DNA from: Paulinella micropora
Lineage: Eukaryota > Cercozoa > Imbricatea > Euglyphida
Assembly (NCBI GenBank): GCA_009731375.1
Contig: BJOX01000180.1
Location: 579,264-643,263, forward strand
DNA: 64,000 bases
Direction: 5' to 3'
The translations under genes were made by a program, and so were the position numbers. Positions 44,643 through 53,821 of the stretch are shown in pieces. The notes beneath the pieces are model-generated. The model worked only from the letters and a program-made list of their open reading frames with translations, searched no databases and was not told the origin of the DNA. The first letter of the stretch is position 1, and every line of letters begins with the position of its first letter.

Positions 44643-45009
44643 CAAAAATTGGACTAATCTTCCTCTAGTCCGTGTCGGTGACTGCATTCCGTCATAGCCG
44701 TCCAGTGTTGCATAGCCCGGGCTAGGTCCCTTCGGGGGTTTAGGCCTTATACAATGTCATCATTGTAGCTTGCGCAAGCTTACGGTGCTCAAAACACTTG
44801 GACTAACGGCTTCCTTTTCTTTCCCTTCTTCCTTATCCTCCCCACTCTCCATTCCTAGATTGCCTTTTTCTTCAACGTCCTCCTCTTCTTTTTTCCAGAA
44901 CACAGTCTACCCGTGATTCCCATCCCGGACACATGCACAGTACAGAAATTACTGTTTGATGTGAAACTGCGTTCCTTTGCAAGGACTACATTCCTTTGCG
45001 ACATCTCAT
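44643..45009 (+). mobile_element. Family A retroposon, copy A7
   Basis: 367 bp from caaaaattggactaatc to ctttgcgacatctcat, between (TATC)n arrays in a gene 2 intron. Very similar to the 3' part of A3. Confidence 0.85.
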
Positions 45010-45092
45010 CTATCTATCTATCCATATCTGTTCTTCTTCTTCTTCCTCTTCTTCTTCTTATTATTATTATTCTTCTTCTTCTTCTTCTTCTT

Positions 45093-45127
<35 letters not shown>

Positions 45128-45140
45128 GCTACTACTACTG

Positions 45141-45193
<53 letters not shown>

Positions 45194-45702
45194 GCTACTA
45201 CTACTTCTCCTCCTTCTCCTTCTCCTCCTCCTCCTCCTCCTCCTCCTTCTTCTTCTTCTTCTTCTTCTTCTTCTTCTTCTTCTTCTTCTTCTTCTTCTTC
45301 TTCTTCTTCTTCTTCTTCTGCTTCTTCTGCTTCTTCTCCTTCTCCTTCTCCTTCTCCTTCTTCTTCTTCTTCTTCTTCTTCTTCTTCTTTCATTCTTCTT
45401 CTTTCATTCTTCTTCTTTCATTCTTCTTCTTCTTCTTCTTCTTCTTCTTTTTCTTCTTCTTCTTTCTTCTTCTTCTTTCTCTTCTTCTATCTCTTCTTCT
45501 TCTTCTTCTTCTTCTTCTTCTTCTTCTTCTTCTTCTTCTTCTTCTCTTCTCTTCTCCTTCTTCTTCTTCTTCTTCTTCTTCTTCTTCTTCTTCTTCTTCT
45601 TCCTGTTACCTCATGCACATACATACATACATACATACATACATACAAACATACAAACATACAAACATACAAACATACATACATACATGCATACATACAT
45701 AG
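45010..45702. repeat. (TTC)n/(ACT)n and (CATA)n intron
   Basis: Pure repeat, ending CATACATAG. Confidence 0.95.
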
Positions 45703-45769
45703 GCAGATATTAAAGAATTAGAAGCACAGATTGGCAGATTGCAAGAAGTAGTGGCCACGCTCGACAGCG
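45703..45769 (+). CDS. Gene 2 exon 5, ADIKELEAQIGRLQEVVATL...
   Basis: 67 nt, phase 0 to 1, acceptor CATACATAG, donor GTACAT beginning a (TATG)n array. It is a coiled-coil segment ending DS. A partial copy at 46130-46166 (RLQEAVASLDS) keeps the same end phase and shows silent changes in L and V codons; a shorter GACAGCG/GTACAT copy is at 45937-45950. Confidence 0.6.
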
Positions 45770-46755
45770 GTACATGTATGTATCCATGTATGTATGTATG
45801 TATGTATGTAATGTATGTATGTACGTATGTAATGTATGTATGTACTTATGTATGCATGAATGTATGTAATGTATGTAATGTATGTATGTATGTATGTATG
45901 TAATGTATGTAATTTATGTATGTATGTATGTATGTATCGACAGCGGTACATACATACACACACACACACATACATACATACATACATACGTACATACATG
46001 CATACATGCATACATGCATGCATGCATGCATGCATACATACATACATACATACATACACACATACACGCATACTTGCATACTATCATAAGGGGGTTTTAT
46101 GTATGTATGTATGTATGTATGTATGTATGAGATTGCAAGAAGCAGTTGCCAGTCTTGACAGCGGTATACCCCCCCCCCCCCCCCCCCCCCCNNNNNNNNN
46201 NNNNNNNNNNNNNNNNNNNNNNNNNNNNNNNNNNNNNNNNNNNNNNNNNNNNNNNNNNNNNNNNNNNNNNNNNNNNNNNNNNNNTGTATGTATGTATGTA
46301 ATGAATGTATGAATGTATGTATGTATGTATGTATGTATGTATGTATGTATGTGTGTATGTATTCATGTATGTATACATGTATGTATGTATGTATGTATGT
46401 ATGTATGTATGTATGTATGCATGTTGTATGTATGTATGTATGTATGATGTATGTATGTATGTGTGTATGTATGTATGTAATGAATGTATGAATGTATGTA
46501 TGTATGTATGTATGTATGTATGTATGTATGTGTGTATGTATTCATGTATGTATACATGTATGTATGTATGTATGTATGTATGTATGTATGTATGTATGTA
46601 TGTATGTATGCATGTTGTATGTATGTATGTATGTATGATGTATGTATGTATGTATGTATGTATGTATGTGTGTACGTACGTACGTACGTACGTACGTCGC
46701 ACGTACGTACGTATGTATGTATGTATGTATGCATGTATGCATGTATGTATACGTG

Positions 46756-46787
<32 letters not shown>

Positions 46788-46835
46788 TTTGTATATGTAT
46801 GTATGTAATGTTTGAACGTACCAATGTCTGACGTA

Positions 46836-46887
<52 letters not shown>

Positions 46888-46969
46888 AGCTTATATGTAT
46901 ACATATATATACATATATATATACATATATATACATATATATGTATATATATATGTATGTATGTATATA

Positions 46970-47039
<70 letters not shown>

Positions 47040-47051
47040 TATAAATGCATA

Positions 47052-47121
<70 letters not shown>

Positions 47122-47356
47122 TGTACGTACGTACGTATGTACGTATGTATGTATGTATGTATGTATGTATGTATGTATGTACGTATGTATGTATGTATGT
47201 ATGTATGTATGTATGTATGTATATATGTATGTATGTACGTATGTATGTATGTATGTATGTATGTATGTATTTATGTATGTATGTATGTGTGTGTGTGTGT
47301 GTGTGTTTATGTATGTATGTATGTATGAATGTATGTATGTATGTATGTATTTATGT

Positions 47357-47389
<33 letters not shown>

Positions 47390-47490
47390 CGCACAGGCAC
47401 AGAGTATGTATGTATGTATGTGTGTATGTATGTATGTATGTATGTATATATATGTATGTTTTGTATGTCTGTATGTATGTATGTCGACAG
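45770..47490. repeat. (TATG)n, (CATA)n, (TA)n, (AAT)n and (TG)n intron
   Basis: 1.7 kb of repeats with N at 46192-46284. Two long, nearly identical (TATG)n segments (about 46290-46470 and 46470-46660) look like a segmental duplication within the array. Confidence 0.9.
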
Positions 47491-47516
47491 GCACAGATGT
47501 GGATACGTCAAATTTG
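47491..47516 (+). CDS. Gene 2 exon 6, TDVDTSNL
   Basis: 26 nt, phase 1 to 0, acceptor TCGACAG, donor GTAATT. The G from 45769 plus GC gives Gly. A GCACAG fragment behind GCGCACAG near 47395 is a partial copy. Confidence 0.45.
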
Positions 47517-47644
47517 GTAATTCATACATACATACATACATACATACATGCATACATACATAAATACATACATACATACATACATGCATACATACATACA
47601 TACATACATACATACATACATGCATGCATGCATACATAAATACA

Positions 47645-47675
<31 letters not shown>

Positions 47676-47700
47676 GTACATACATACATACGTACATACA

Positions 47701-47734
<34 letters not shown>

Positions 47735-48025
47735 CGCACATGCATACATACACACATACATACATGCAATACATACAGTACATACAATACATACAATACA
47801 TACATACATACATACATACATACGCACGTACATGCACACACATACACACACAAACATACATACATGCATGCATGCATGTACAAATCCTGCCCCATCCTCC
47901 TTGTCATCTTTTGCAAAGAAATCAGAGAGTAGCAGTGACAAAAGGGAAGAGACAAATATAGTCATACATATATGCGATGTAATTTAAATTTAACAGGGGG
48001 GGGGGGGGGGGGGGGGGGGGGTTAG
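47517..48025. repeat. (CATA)n and poly-G with a Ser-rich unique island
   Basis: 47881-47962 is unique and open as TNPAPSSLSSFAKKSESSSD, but no AG acceptor precedes it, so it is not called an exon. Followed by poly-G and the N gap at 48026. Confidence 0.7.
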
Positions 48026-48401
48026 NNNNNNNNNNNNNNNNNNNNNNNNNNNNNNNNNNNNNNNNNNNNNNNNNNNNNNNNNNNNNNNNNNNNNNNNNNN
48101 NNNNNNNNNNNNNNNNNNNNNNNNNNNNNNNNNNNNNNNNNNNNNNNNNNNNNNNNNNNNNNNNNNNNNNNNNNNNNNNNNNNNNNNNNNNNNNNNNNNN
48201 NNNNNNNNNNNNNNNNNNNNNNNNNNNNNNNNNNNNNNNNNNNNNNNNNNNNNNNNNNNNNNNNNNNNNNNNNNNNNNNNNNNNNNNNNNNNNNNNNNNN
48301 NNNNNNNNNNNNNNNNNNNNNNNNNNNNNNNNNNNNNNNNNNNNNNNNNNNNNNNNNNNNNNNNNNNNNNNNNNNNNNNNNNNNNNNNNNNNNNNNNNNN
48401 N
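48026..48401. other. Assembly gap (376 N)
   Basis: Unknown bases between poly-G and (GT)n. Confidence 1.
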
Positions 48402-49191
<790 letters not shown>

Positions 49192-49623
49192 NNNNNNNNN
49201 NNNNNNNNNNNNNNNNNNNNNNNNNNNNNNNNNNNNNNNNNNNNNNNNNNNNNNNNNNNNNNNNNNNNNNNNNNNNNNNNNNNNNNNNNNNNNNNNNNNN
49301 NNNNNNNNNNNNNNNNNNNNNNNNNNNNNNNNNNNNNNNNNNNNNNNNNNNNNNNNNNNNNNNNNNNNNNNNNNNNNNNNNNNNNNNNNNNNNNNNNNNN
49401 NNNNNNNNNNNNNNNNNNNNNNNNNNNNNNNNNNNNNNNNNNNNNNNNNNNNNNNNNNNNNNNNNNNNNNNNNNNNNNNNNNNNNNNNNNNNNNNNNNNN
49501 NNNNNNNNNNNNNNNNNNNNNNNNNNNNNNNNNNNNNNNNNNNNNNNNNNNNNNNNNNNNNNNNNNNNNNNNNNNNNNNNNNNNNNNNNNNNNNNNNNNN
49601 NNNNNNNNNNNNNNNNNNNNNNN
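49192..49623. other. Assembly gap (432 N)
   Basis: Unknown bases. Confidence 1.
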
Positions 49624-49630
49624 GGGGGGG

Positions 49631-49658
<28 letters not shown>

Positions 49659-49661
<3 letters not shown>

Positions 49662-49703
49662 CTGGTCGTGAGCTTTGAAACGACGGCTTCAACAGTATCA
49701 TAA
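49659..49703 (+). CDS. Possible gene 2 terminal exon, ALVVSFETTASTVS stop
   Basis: After AAAAAAG, phase 0, 14 codons and TAA. The phase fits exon 6, but the acceptor has no pyrimidine tract and gaps lie just upstream, so the link is weak. Confidence 0.25.
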
Positions 49704-49953
49704 CACTTTCAACATCATCATAACATTTTCAGCATTATCATAACACTCTGGTTGATAAGGAAGGATGAGAATACATACATACATACATACGTACATATAC
49801 ATACATCATACATACATACATACATACATACATACAACATAACGTACGTACATACATACATGCATACATACATACATACATACATACATACATACATACA
49901 ATGAAAGCTAGATTATCTTTGCCGCTTGAATGTAGTCAGTAAGATCCCGATAC

Positions 49954-49993
<40 letters not shown>

Positions 49994-50003
49994 GAGAGAG
50001 TGA

Positions 50004-50057
<54 letters not shown>
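49704..50057. repeat. ATCATAACA repeats, (CATA)n and (GA)n
   Basis: Three imperfect copies of a 25-bp unit (tcataacactttcaacatca type) followed by (CATA)n and (GA)n. Confidence 0.85.
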
Positions 50058-50060
<3 letters not shown>

Positions 50061-50668
50061 GTCCTTCGACCGACCGCTGCAACTTAGATCTCAGTTTTCT
50101 AATACAGATCAGGAAAGAGGGAGTGAGAAGGAAGCCCCAGTGGTGGGGGAGCAAAACAAGGTTAGCACACTCAAACCGTTAGTTGAAAAGAAGAAGAAAG
50201 AGAAGGTGAAGCGCTCAAAGCGCCGGAGTGAGAAAAAGAAAGGAAAGACAGTGACGAAGAAGGTGGGCCCAGTAGAAGGGCCAAGGCATGTTATGCAGTC
50301 AAAGGAACCCGTAGGTTCGGCAGACAACGACCAACGCAACCCCGGGGGGGCGGACAGCGACATCGACAGCGACCAAGACTCTGGCTCGGACGCGGAGCGG
50401 CATTTGGTGGTGCGTGCGGTGCGCAAGGGGTTTCATGACCCGGGCGGAGGACTACCGCATCGACGAGATGGCGGATGGGAGCCGGGGAGCTAAGAGACTC
50501 GGGCGGCAACTTCAAGAGATCAAGGGAGCGGAGGAGCGCGCGGTGGGCGGCCCTACAACTGTGACTTTTTTTACGCTCTATCAGCAGTCAAATTTTGAGC
50601 GTGACTACAAAGCTAGTATAGAGTTAGTGCATATAGTTGTTAGTACGGCTCCGTTAATTTCTGAATAG
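50058..50668 (+). pseudogene. Frameshifted charged ORF, possibly Gag-like
   Basis: Open from the (GA)n tract with a Lys/Arg-rich stretch (VEKKKKEKVKRSKRRSEKKK), an acidic stretch (SDIDSDQDSGSDAE) and then HLVVRAVRKGF. At the GGGG run near 50428 the reading continues in the next frame (FMTRAEDYRIDEMADGS), consistent with a 1-bp insertion, and stops at about 50668. Basic-acidic composition and the transposon-rich setting suggest a retroelement Gag, but no zinc knuckle or polymerase follows. Confidence 0.4.
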
Positions 50669-51154
50669 GGTTACAAATATTTATTAATACCATCACATAT
50701 GTGAGGTTAGTAGCATAAGGTAGATGGGGCCGTTATTCCTAAATAGGGGGAGCAATAGACAATTTTATTAATATTAGTATTTAGTCATGCCGGCCCACCC
50801 CAATGTCAATTACCTATTTTACCTATATCACTCTATGTGTAACGGTTAATTCAAAGCTTTGGCGGTTTGGGGTTGTGGCGCTAGGTGATGTGTCAGTATT
50901 ATTCAAAATCTCTAAGTAAAAGTAAAGTCTGAACCCTCTTTTTTCTAGTGCTTCCAGCTAAGCTATGACATCCTGGTTTTCACAGATCGCTTCAACTTTC
51001 ACAACACTTGATTTATGAATCTGTTGCGTAGTAGAGCAATTTATTAATACAATTTGTATTGATGTTTTTATTCAGTGAAGTTGAAAACTAGATCCACAAA
51101 TGTGGATTGTATGTATCCACAAATGTGGATCTTGCCCGAGTAAAGGTTAAAAAA
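50669..51154. other. AT-rich intergenic sequence
   Basis: No gene seen. Two adjacent small hairpins (ATCCAC-AAAT-GTGGAT) lie at about 51094-51132. Confidence 0.7.
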
Positions 51155-51429
51155 TATTGCTGTTGACATTCAAGACAACAAAAATTAGTTTTTCATTTTT
51201 GTGTCAGATTTTCATTTTTGTGACAGTTTTTCATTTTTGTGACAAAAATTCAAATTTTCAAATTTAACGGTAACATTTCGCGAAAATTTACGATATTTTG
51301 CGGACGAATATAGCAGTTAATTTGAAAAATTCAAATTTTCACCCAAAATCAAAATTCCAACCAAAACTGAAATTCCAACCAAAACAGAAAAATCAATTTT
51401 TTTTGTTGTCTTGAATGTCAACAGCAATA
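51155..51429. mobile_element. MITE copy 2
   Basis: 275 bp, terminal inverted repeats starting TATTGCTGTTGACATTC, outer TA on both sides. The centre (tcgcgaaaatttacgatatt) is nearly identical to the copy at 34702-34975 while the termini differ. Confidence 0.75.
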
Positions 51430-52029
51430 GTATTGATAACCCGCCAAGTTCAGCTTTTGCTCCCCGCTCAGTGCGGCTTCCCTCCTTCACCTCTAAATTG
51501 AACTTATTTAAAGGCACCGGGCCTAGCTAGCCTCACTCTCAACCAACTCAAACACACAAGCTCTGTACTATTAATAGTACTGGCGACCGTCCCTTCGACA
51601 GTGAGCAACTTGAAAGGGGTGAGCAAGGACACTCGAGGTCCCGTAACCCCCTGTTTCGTCGAACCAATCAGAATATAACTTATTATCTGAGTAATATTAA
51701 TAATGATAGCAGGACAGCAAATCTTTTTATAGTCAACCGCCTCCGCCGGGCGCCGCCACCAGCCCAGAGTGTTTGAGGACGGTGTGCGCTCATGTGAATA
51801 TCACTATCAAATAAAAACTAAAACGATATGAAAAACACTCTATTGGGCCGGCAAAATCACTGATGTTATTTTACTTCGACTGTCCTTACTAGTACTATTC
51901 CTGGTCGAGACAGTACATACACATACATACATACATACATGCATACATGCATTCATTCATGTACATGCATACATGCATTCATGAATGCATGAATCAATGC
52001 ATGCATGCATACATACATAAATACTGTTA
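51430..52029. other. Possible LTR end with primer-binding-like site
   Basis: A TATTTAAAGG box (51508) is followed about 75 bp later by TGGCGACCGT (51581-51590), which begins with TGG as tRNA primer sites do. No partner LTR or ORF is seen, so this is tentative. Ends with a (CATA)/(CATG) array. Confidence 0.25.
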
Positions 52030-52251
52030 CGCCCTTATTTCCTTTCTTATCTTTTATCTTACTCATATCCGCTAAGTCAAGAAAAACTTGGTCTAATGGT
52101 TTATCAACCCATATCGTGTTCCATATTTTCGGGTTTTTTTCTGGTGGTGAATTTCAAGTGCTTCTTCTTCTTTTGTTTTAACTACTTCTCCCGTAGGTGT
52201 GTCTTCTGCATTAATAATTATATGTTTATTGTCCATTTATACAAAATATGA

Positions 52252-52506
52252 AAATATTTTTTTGCATATATACTGCCGACCGTCAAAGTCCTAAGAAAAG
52301 TATTAGGTGAAGAAAAACGGAGACGATGTCCAAAAATTAGTAGATTAAAAAAAGCAGAACTGCTTAAATTGATGGAAGATTATGAGGTAATGATTTCTGA
52401 AAAACAAAAGAAGAAATTTAAGAAAACAACTAAACCACCTTCGAAGTTTAAACCGTTAGAGAAAACAAAAACATTCATTAAGTCAAGTAATGACATATCA
52501 AGATAA
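52252..52506 (+). CDS. Lys-rich ORF of the AT-rich island, SAP-like motif
   Basis: Open without an upstream ATG, so possibly truncated. The middle reads PKISRLKKAELLKLMEDYEV, which resembles the helix-turn of SAP DNA-binding motifs (K-K-A-E-L-L-x-L-x-E); the remainder is basic (KQKKKFKKTTKPPSKFK). Overlaps the next ORF by 17 nt. Function unknown. Confidence 0.35.
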   Translation, partial: KYFFAYILPTVKVLRKVLGEEKRRRCPKISRLKKAELLKLMEDYEVMISEKQKKKFKKTTKPPSKFKPLEKTKTFIKSSNDISR

Positions 52507-52582
52507 AATGAAAGAAATTGAAATTATTAATGGAGAAATTGATGAAGTATATGAAATTATCGAAAAATTTACCTTCATATAA
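52490..52582 (+). CDS. Short ORF, 30 codons
   Basis: ATG at 52490, stop TAA at 52580. Acidic helix (MKEIEIINGEIDEVYEIIEK). Position between two overlapping or abutting ORFs suggests a frameshifted piece of one gene or a compact viral operon. Confidence 0.25.
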   Translation: MTYQDKMKEIEIINGEIDEVYEIIEKFTFI

Positions 52583-52586
52583 ATAA

Positions 52587-52838
52587 CTAAGAAGAAATAC
52601 TCTTTATGAAACATTGAATTCTATTCAAAAGAATTTTACTGATGAATTCTACAAATATCAAGAACCTTTACTTGAAAAAGTAAAAAAACATATGAATAGC
52701 AACGATTGGAACCATACACTAAAAATTAATGCTCAACATTTTGCTGATGCTTATAAACTTTTTAAGAAAAAAAGAACTTCAATCTCAAGAGACTTTAATA
52801 AAGATATATGGAAAAAACGAATTAAATGGAGTAAATAA
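52587..52838 (+). CDS. Small helical ORF of the AT-rich island
   Basis: Open after TAA at 52584, 83 codons with no ATG before residue 29; reads TLNSIQKNFTDEFYKYQEPL then a basic C-terminus. Probably 5'-truncated or continued from 52582 by a lost frame. No family recognised. Confidence 0.3.
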   Translation, partial: LRRNTLYETLNSIQKNFTDEFYKYQEPLLEKVKKHMNSNDWNHTLKINAQHFADAYKLFKKKRTSISRDFNKDIWKKRIKWSK

Positions 52839-53162
52839 ATTAGAACTTAAGAAGACACTTTTCAACATTTTTTCTTTCTTAGCACTACCGTGACTAGAAG
52901 ATTGATTATATACTTTCACACTCACACTACTTGGCTTCTTTCCTTTCCCTTTCTTCGGCTTCAGCTCTTCCTCTTCGGAATCTTCACTACTTTCGCTTTC
53001 ACTTTCTTCACTCTCCTCAGGTTCTGCTTTCTTACTCTTCTTTTTTTCTCTCTTAGTTTCCGCTTTCTTTCTTCTTATCTTCATTTTCGCCATCTTTTCT
53101 GCTATCAGGTCGGTGAAATCAACCTCATCCTCACTCTCACTCTGCTCCTCTGGGCTAATTAG
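52785..53162 (-). CDS. Highly charged Lys/Glu/Ser ORF
   Basis: Minus strand, open from just after a TAG near 53168. N-terminal part SPEEQSESEDEVDFTDLIAE, then a Lys/Arg-rich block, an acidic Ser block (EESEESESESSEDSEEEE) and a basic tail. The last codons overlap the plus-strand ORF. An ATG is available at 53099-53093 (MAKM). Function unknown. Confidence 0.3.
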   Translation of the reverse strand, partial: LISPEEQSESEDEVDFTDLIAEKMAKMKIRRKKAETKREKKKSKKAEPEESEESESESSEDSEEEELKPKKGKGKKPSSVSVKVYNQSSSHGSAKKEKMLKSVFLSSNLFTPFNSFFPYIFIKVS

Positions 53163-53494
53163 GAACTAATAGAATTAGTAGCACTGATACAACTATCAAT
53201 CTTTATATAGGATATCAAACAACAATTCAAAATTTTGGTGACAGCCTTCCGCACGTTCATCAGTTCGTACTTTCGGTGGCAGCCTTCCGCACGCCCCCGG
53301 CGATAAGACGCTATGAGTGAATAAAGTCTACCAGACCTAACCACTAACGTTCACGCTACAAGGCTCTCAGACTATAACCTGTGAGACTAACTTAATATTA
53401 ATAATCTGCCGTGTACTAGCTACGGCCTACAGTAGAAACTTTATTAAGAAAGGGGCGCCAAGGGAAGGGCGCAAATACTTACTAGGCCGGACAT
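53163..53494. other. Intergenic sequence upstream of the copia element
   Basis: No gene. A 19-bp direct repeat (GTGACAGCCTTCCGCACG and GTGGCAGCCTTCCGCACG) lies about 38 bp apart near 53239 and 53277. Confidence 0.6.
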
Positions 53495-53499
53495 AAGTA

Positions 53500-53810
53500 C
53501 GTTGTAATGTACTACTAATACCCGTTACTCCACCTAGTCAATTTACCGGTAATTTGGATAGTCTTAGTCATAGGCAGGTTCATAGGCCGGACAGTTATTG
53601 ATACCTTTATTACTGACAAGGACACTTTCTAGAGTATTCGCGAATCATAGTCTGGAATGCCTAGAATCAAATGAGTATTACCATTCTGTAAAGGTCATAA
53701 CATCATAAATTTGTGTGACCCAAAGTCATTAAAAGTCTTTTCTTCGGTTATTCTTTACCCTTAGCGGGGTAGCTTCCCTAAACTCTGCGTTTGAGTGATA
53801 GATTACTTTG
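53500..53810 (+). repeat. 5' LTR of the copia element
   Basis: 311 bp, CGTTGTAATG to GATTACTTTG. The ends are not TG...CA; they form an imperfect inverted repeat (GTAAT/ATTAC). Boundaries follow from the 5-bp duplication and the match to 61731-62041. Confidence 0.9.
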
Positions 53811-53821
53811 GTTATGAGCCT
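53810..53821 (+). promoter_or_regulatory. Primer-binding site for a half initiator-tRNA
   Basis: GGTTATGAGCCT directly at the LTR end. It is complementary to GGCTCATAACC, which looks like the anticodon stem-loop of initiator tRNA-Met with its CAU anticodon, not to a tRNA 3' CCA end. Drosophila copia and yeast Ty5 are known to prime from such a tRNA half. Confidence 0.65.

Larger units (their letters stand above)
52030..53162. other. AT-rich island with compact virus-like ORFs
   Basis: 1.1 kb of lower GC and different codon use (AAA, AAT, ATT) from the neighbours. It contains three plus-strand ORFs (52252-52506, 52490-52582, 52587-52838) and minus-strand ORFs at both ends (about 52236-52093 and 53162-52785). 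The tight spacing and Lys-rich proteins recall integrated polinton-like or other DNA virus fragments. No hallmark gene is present. Confidence 0.4.
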
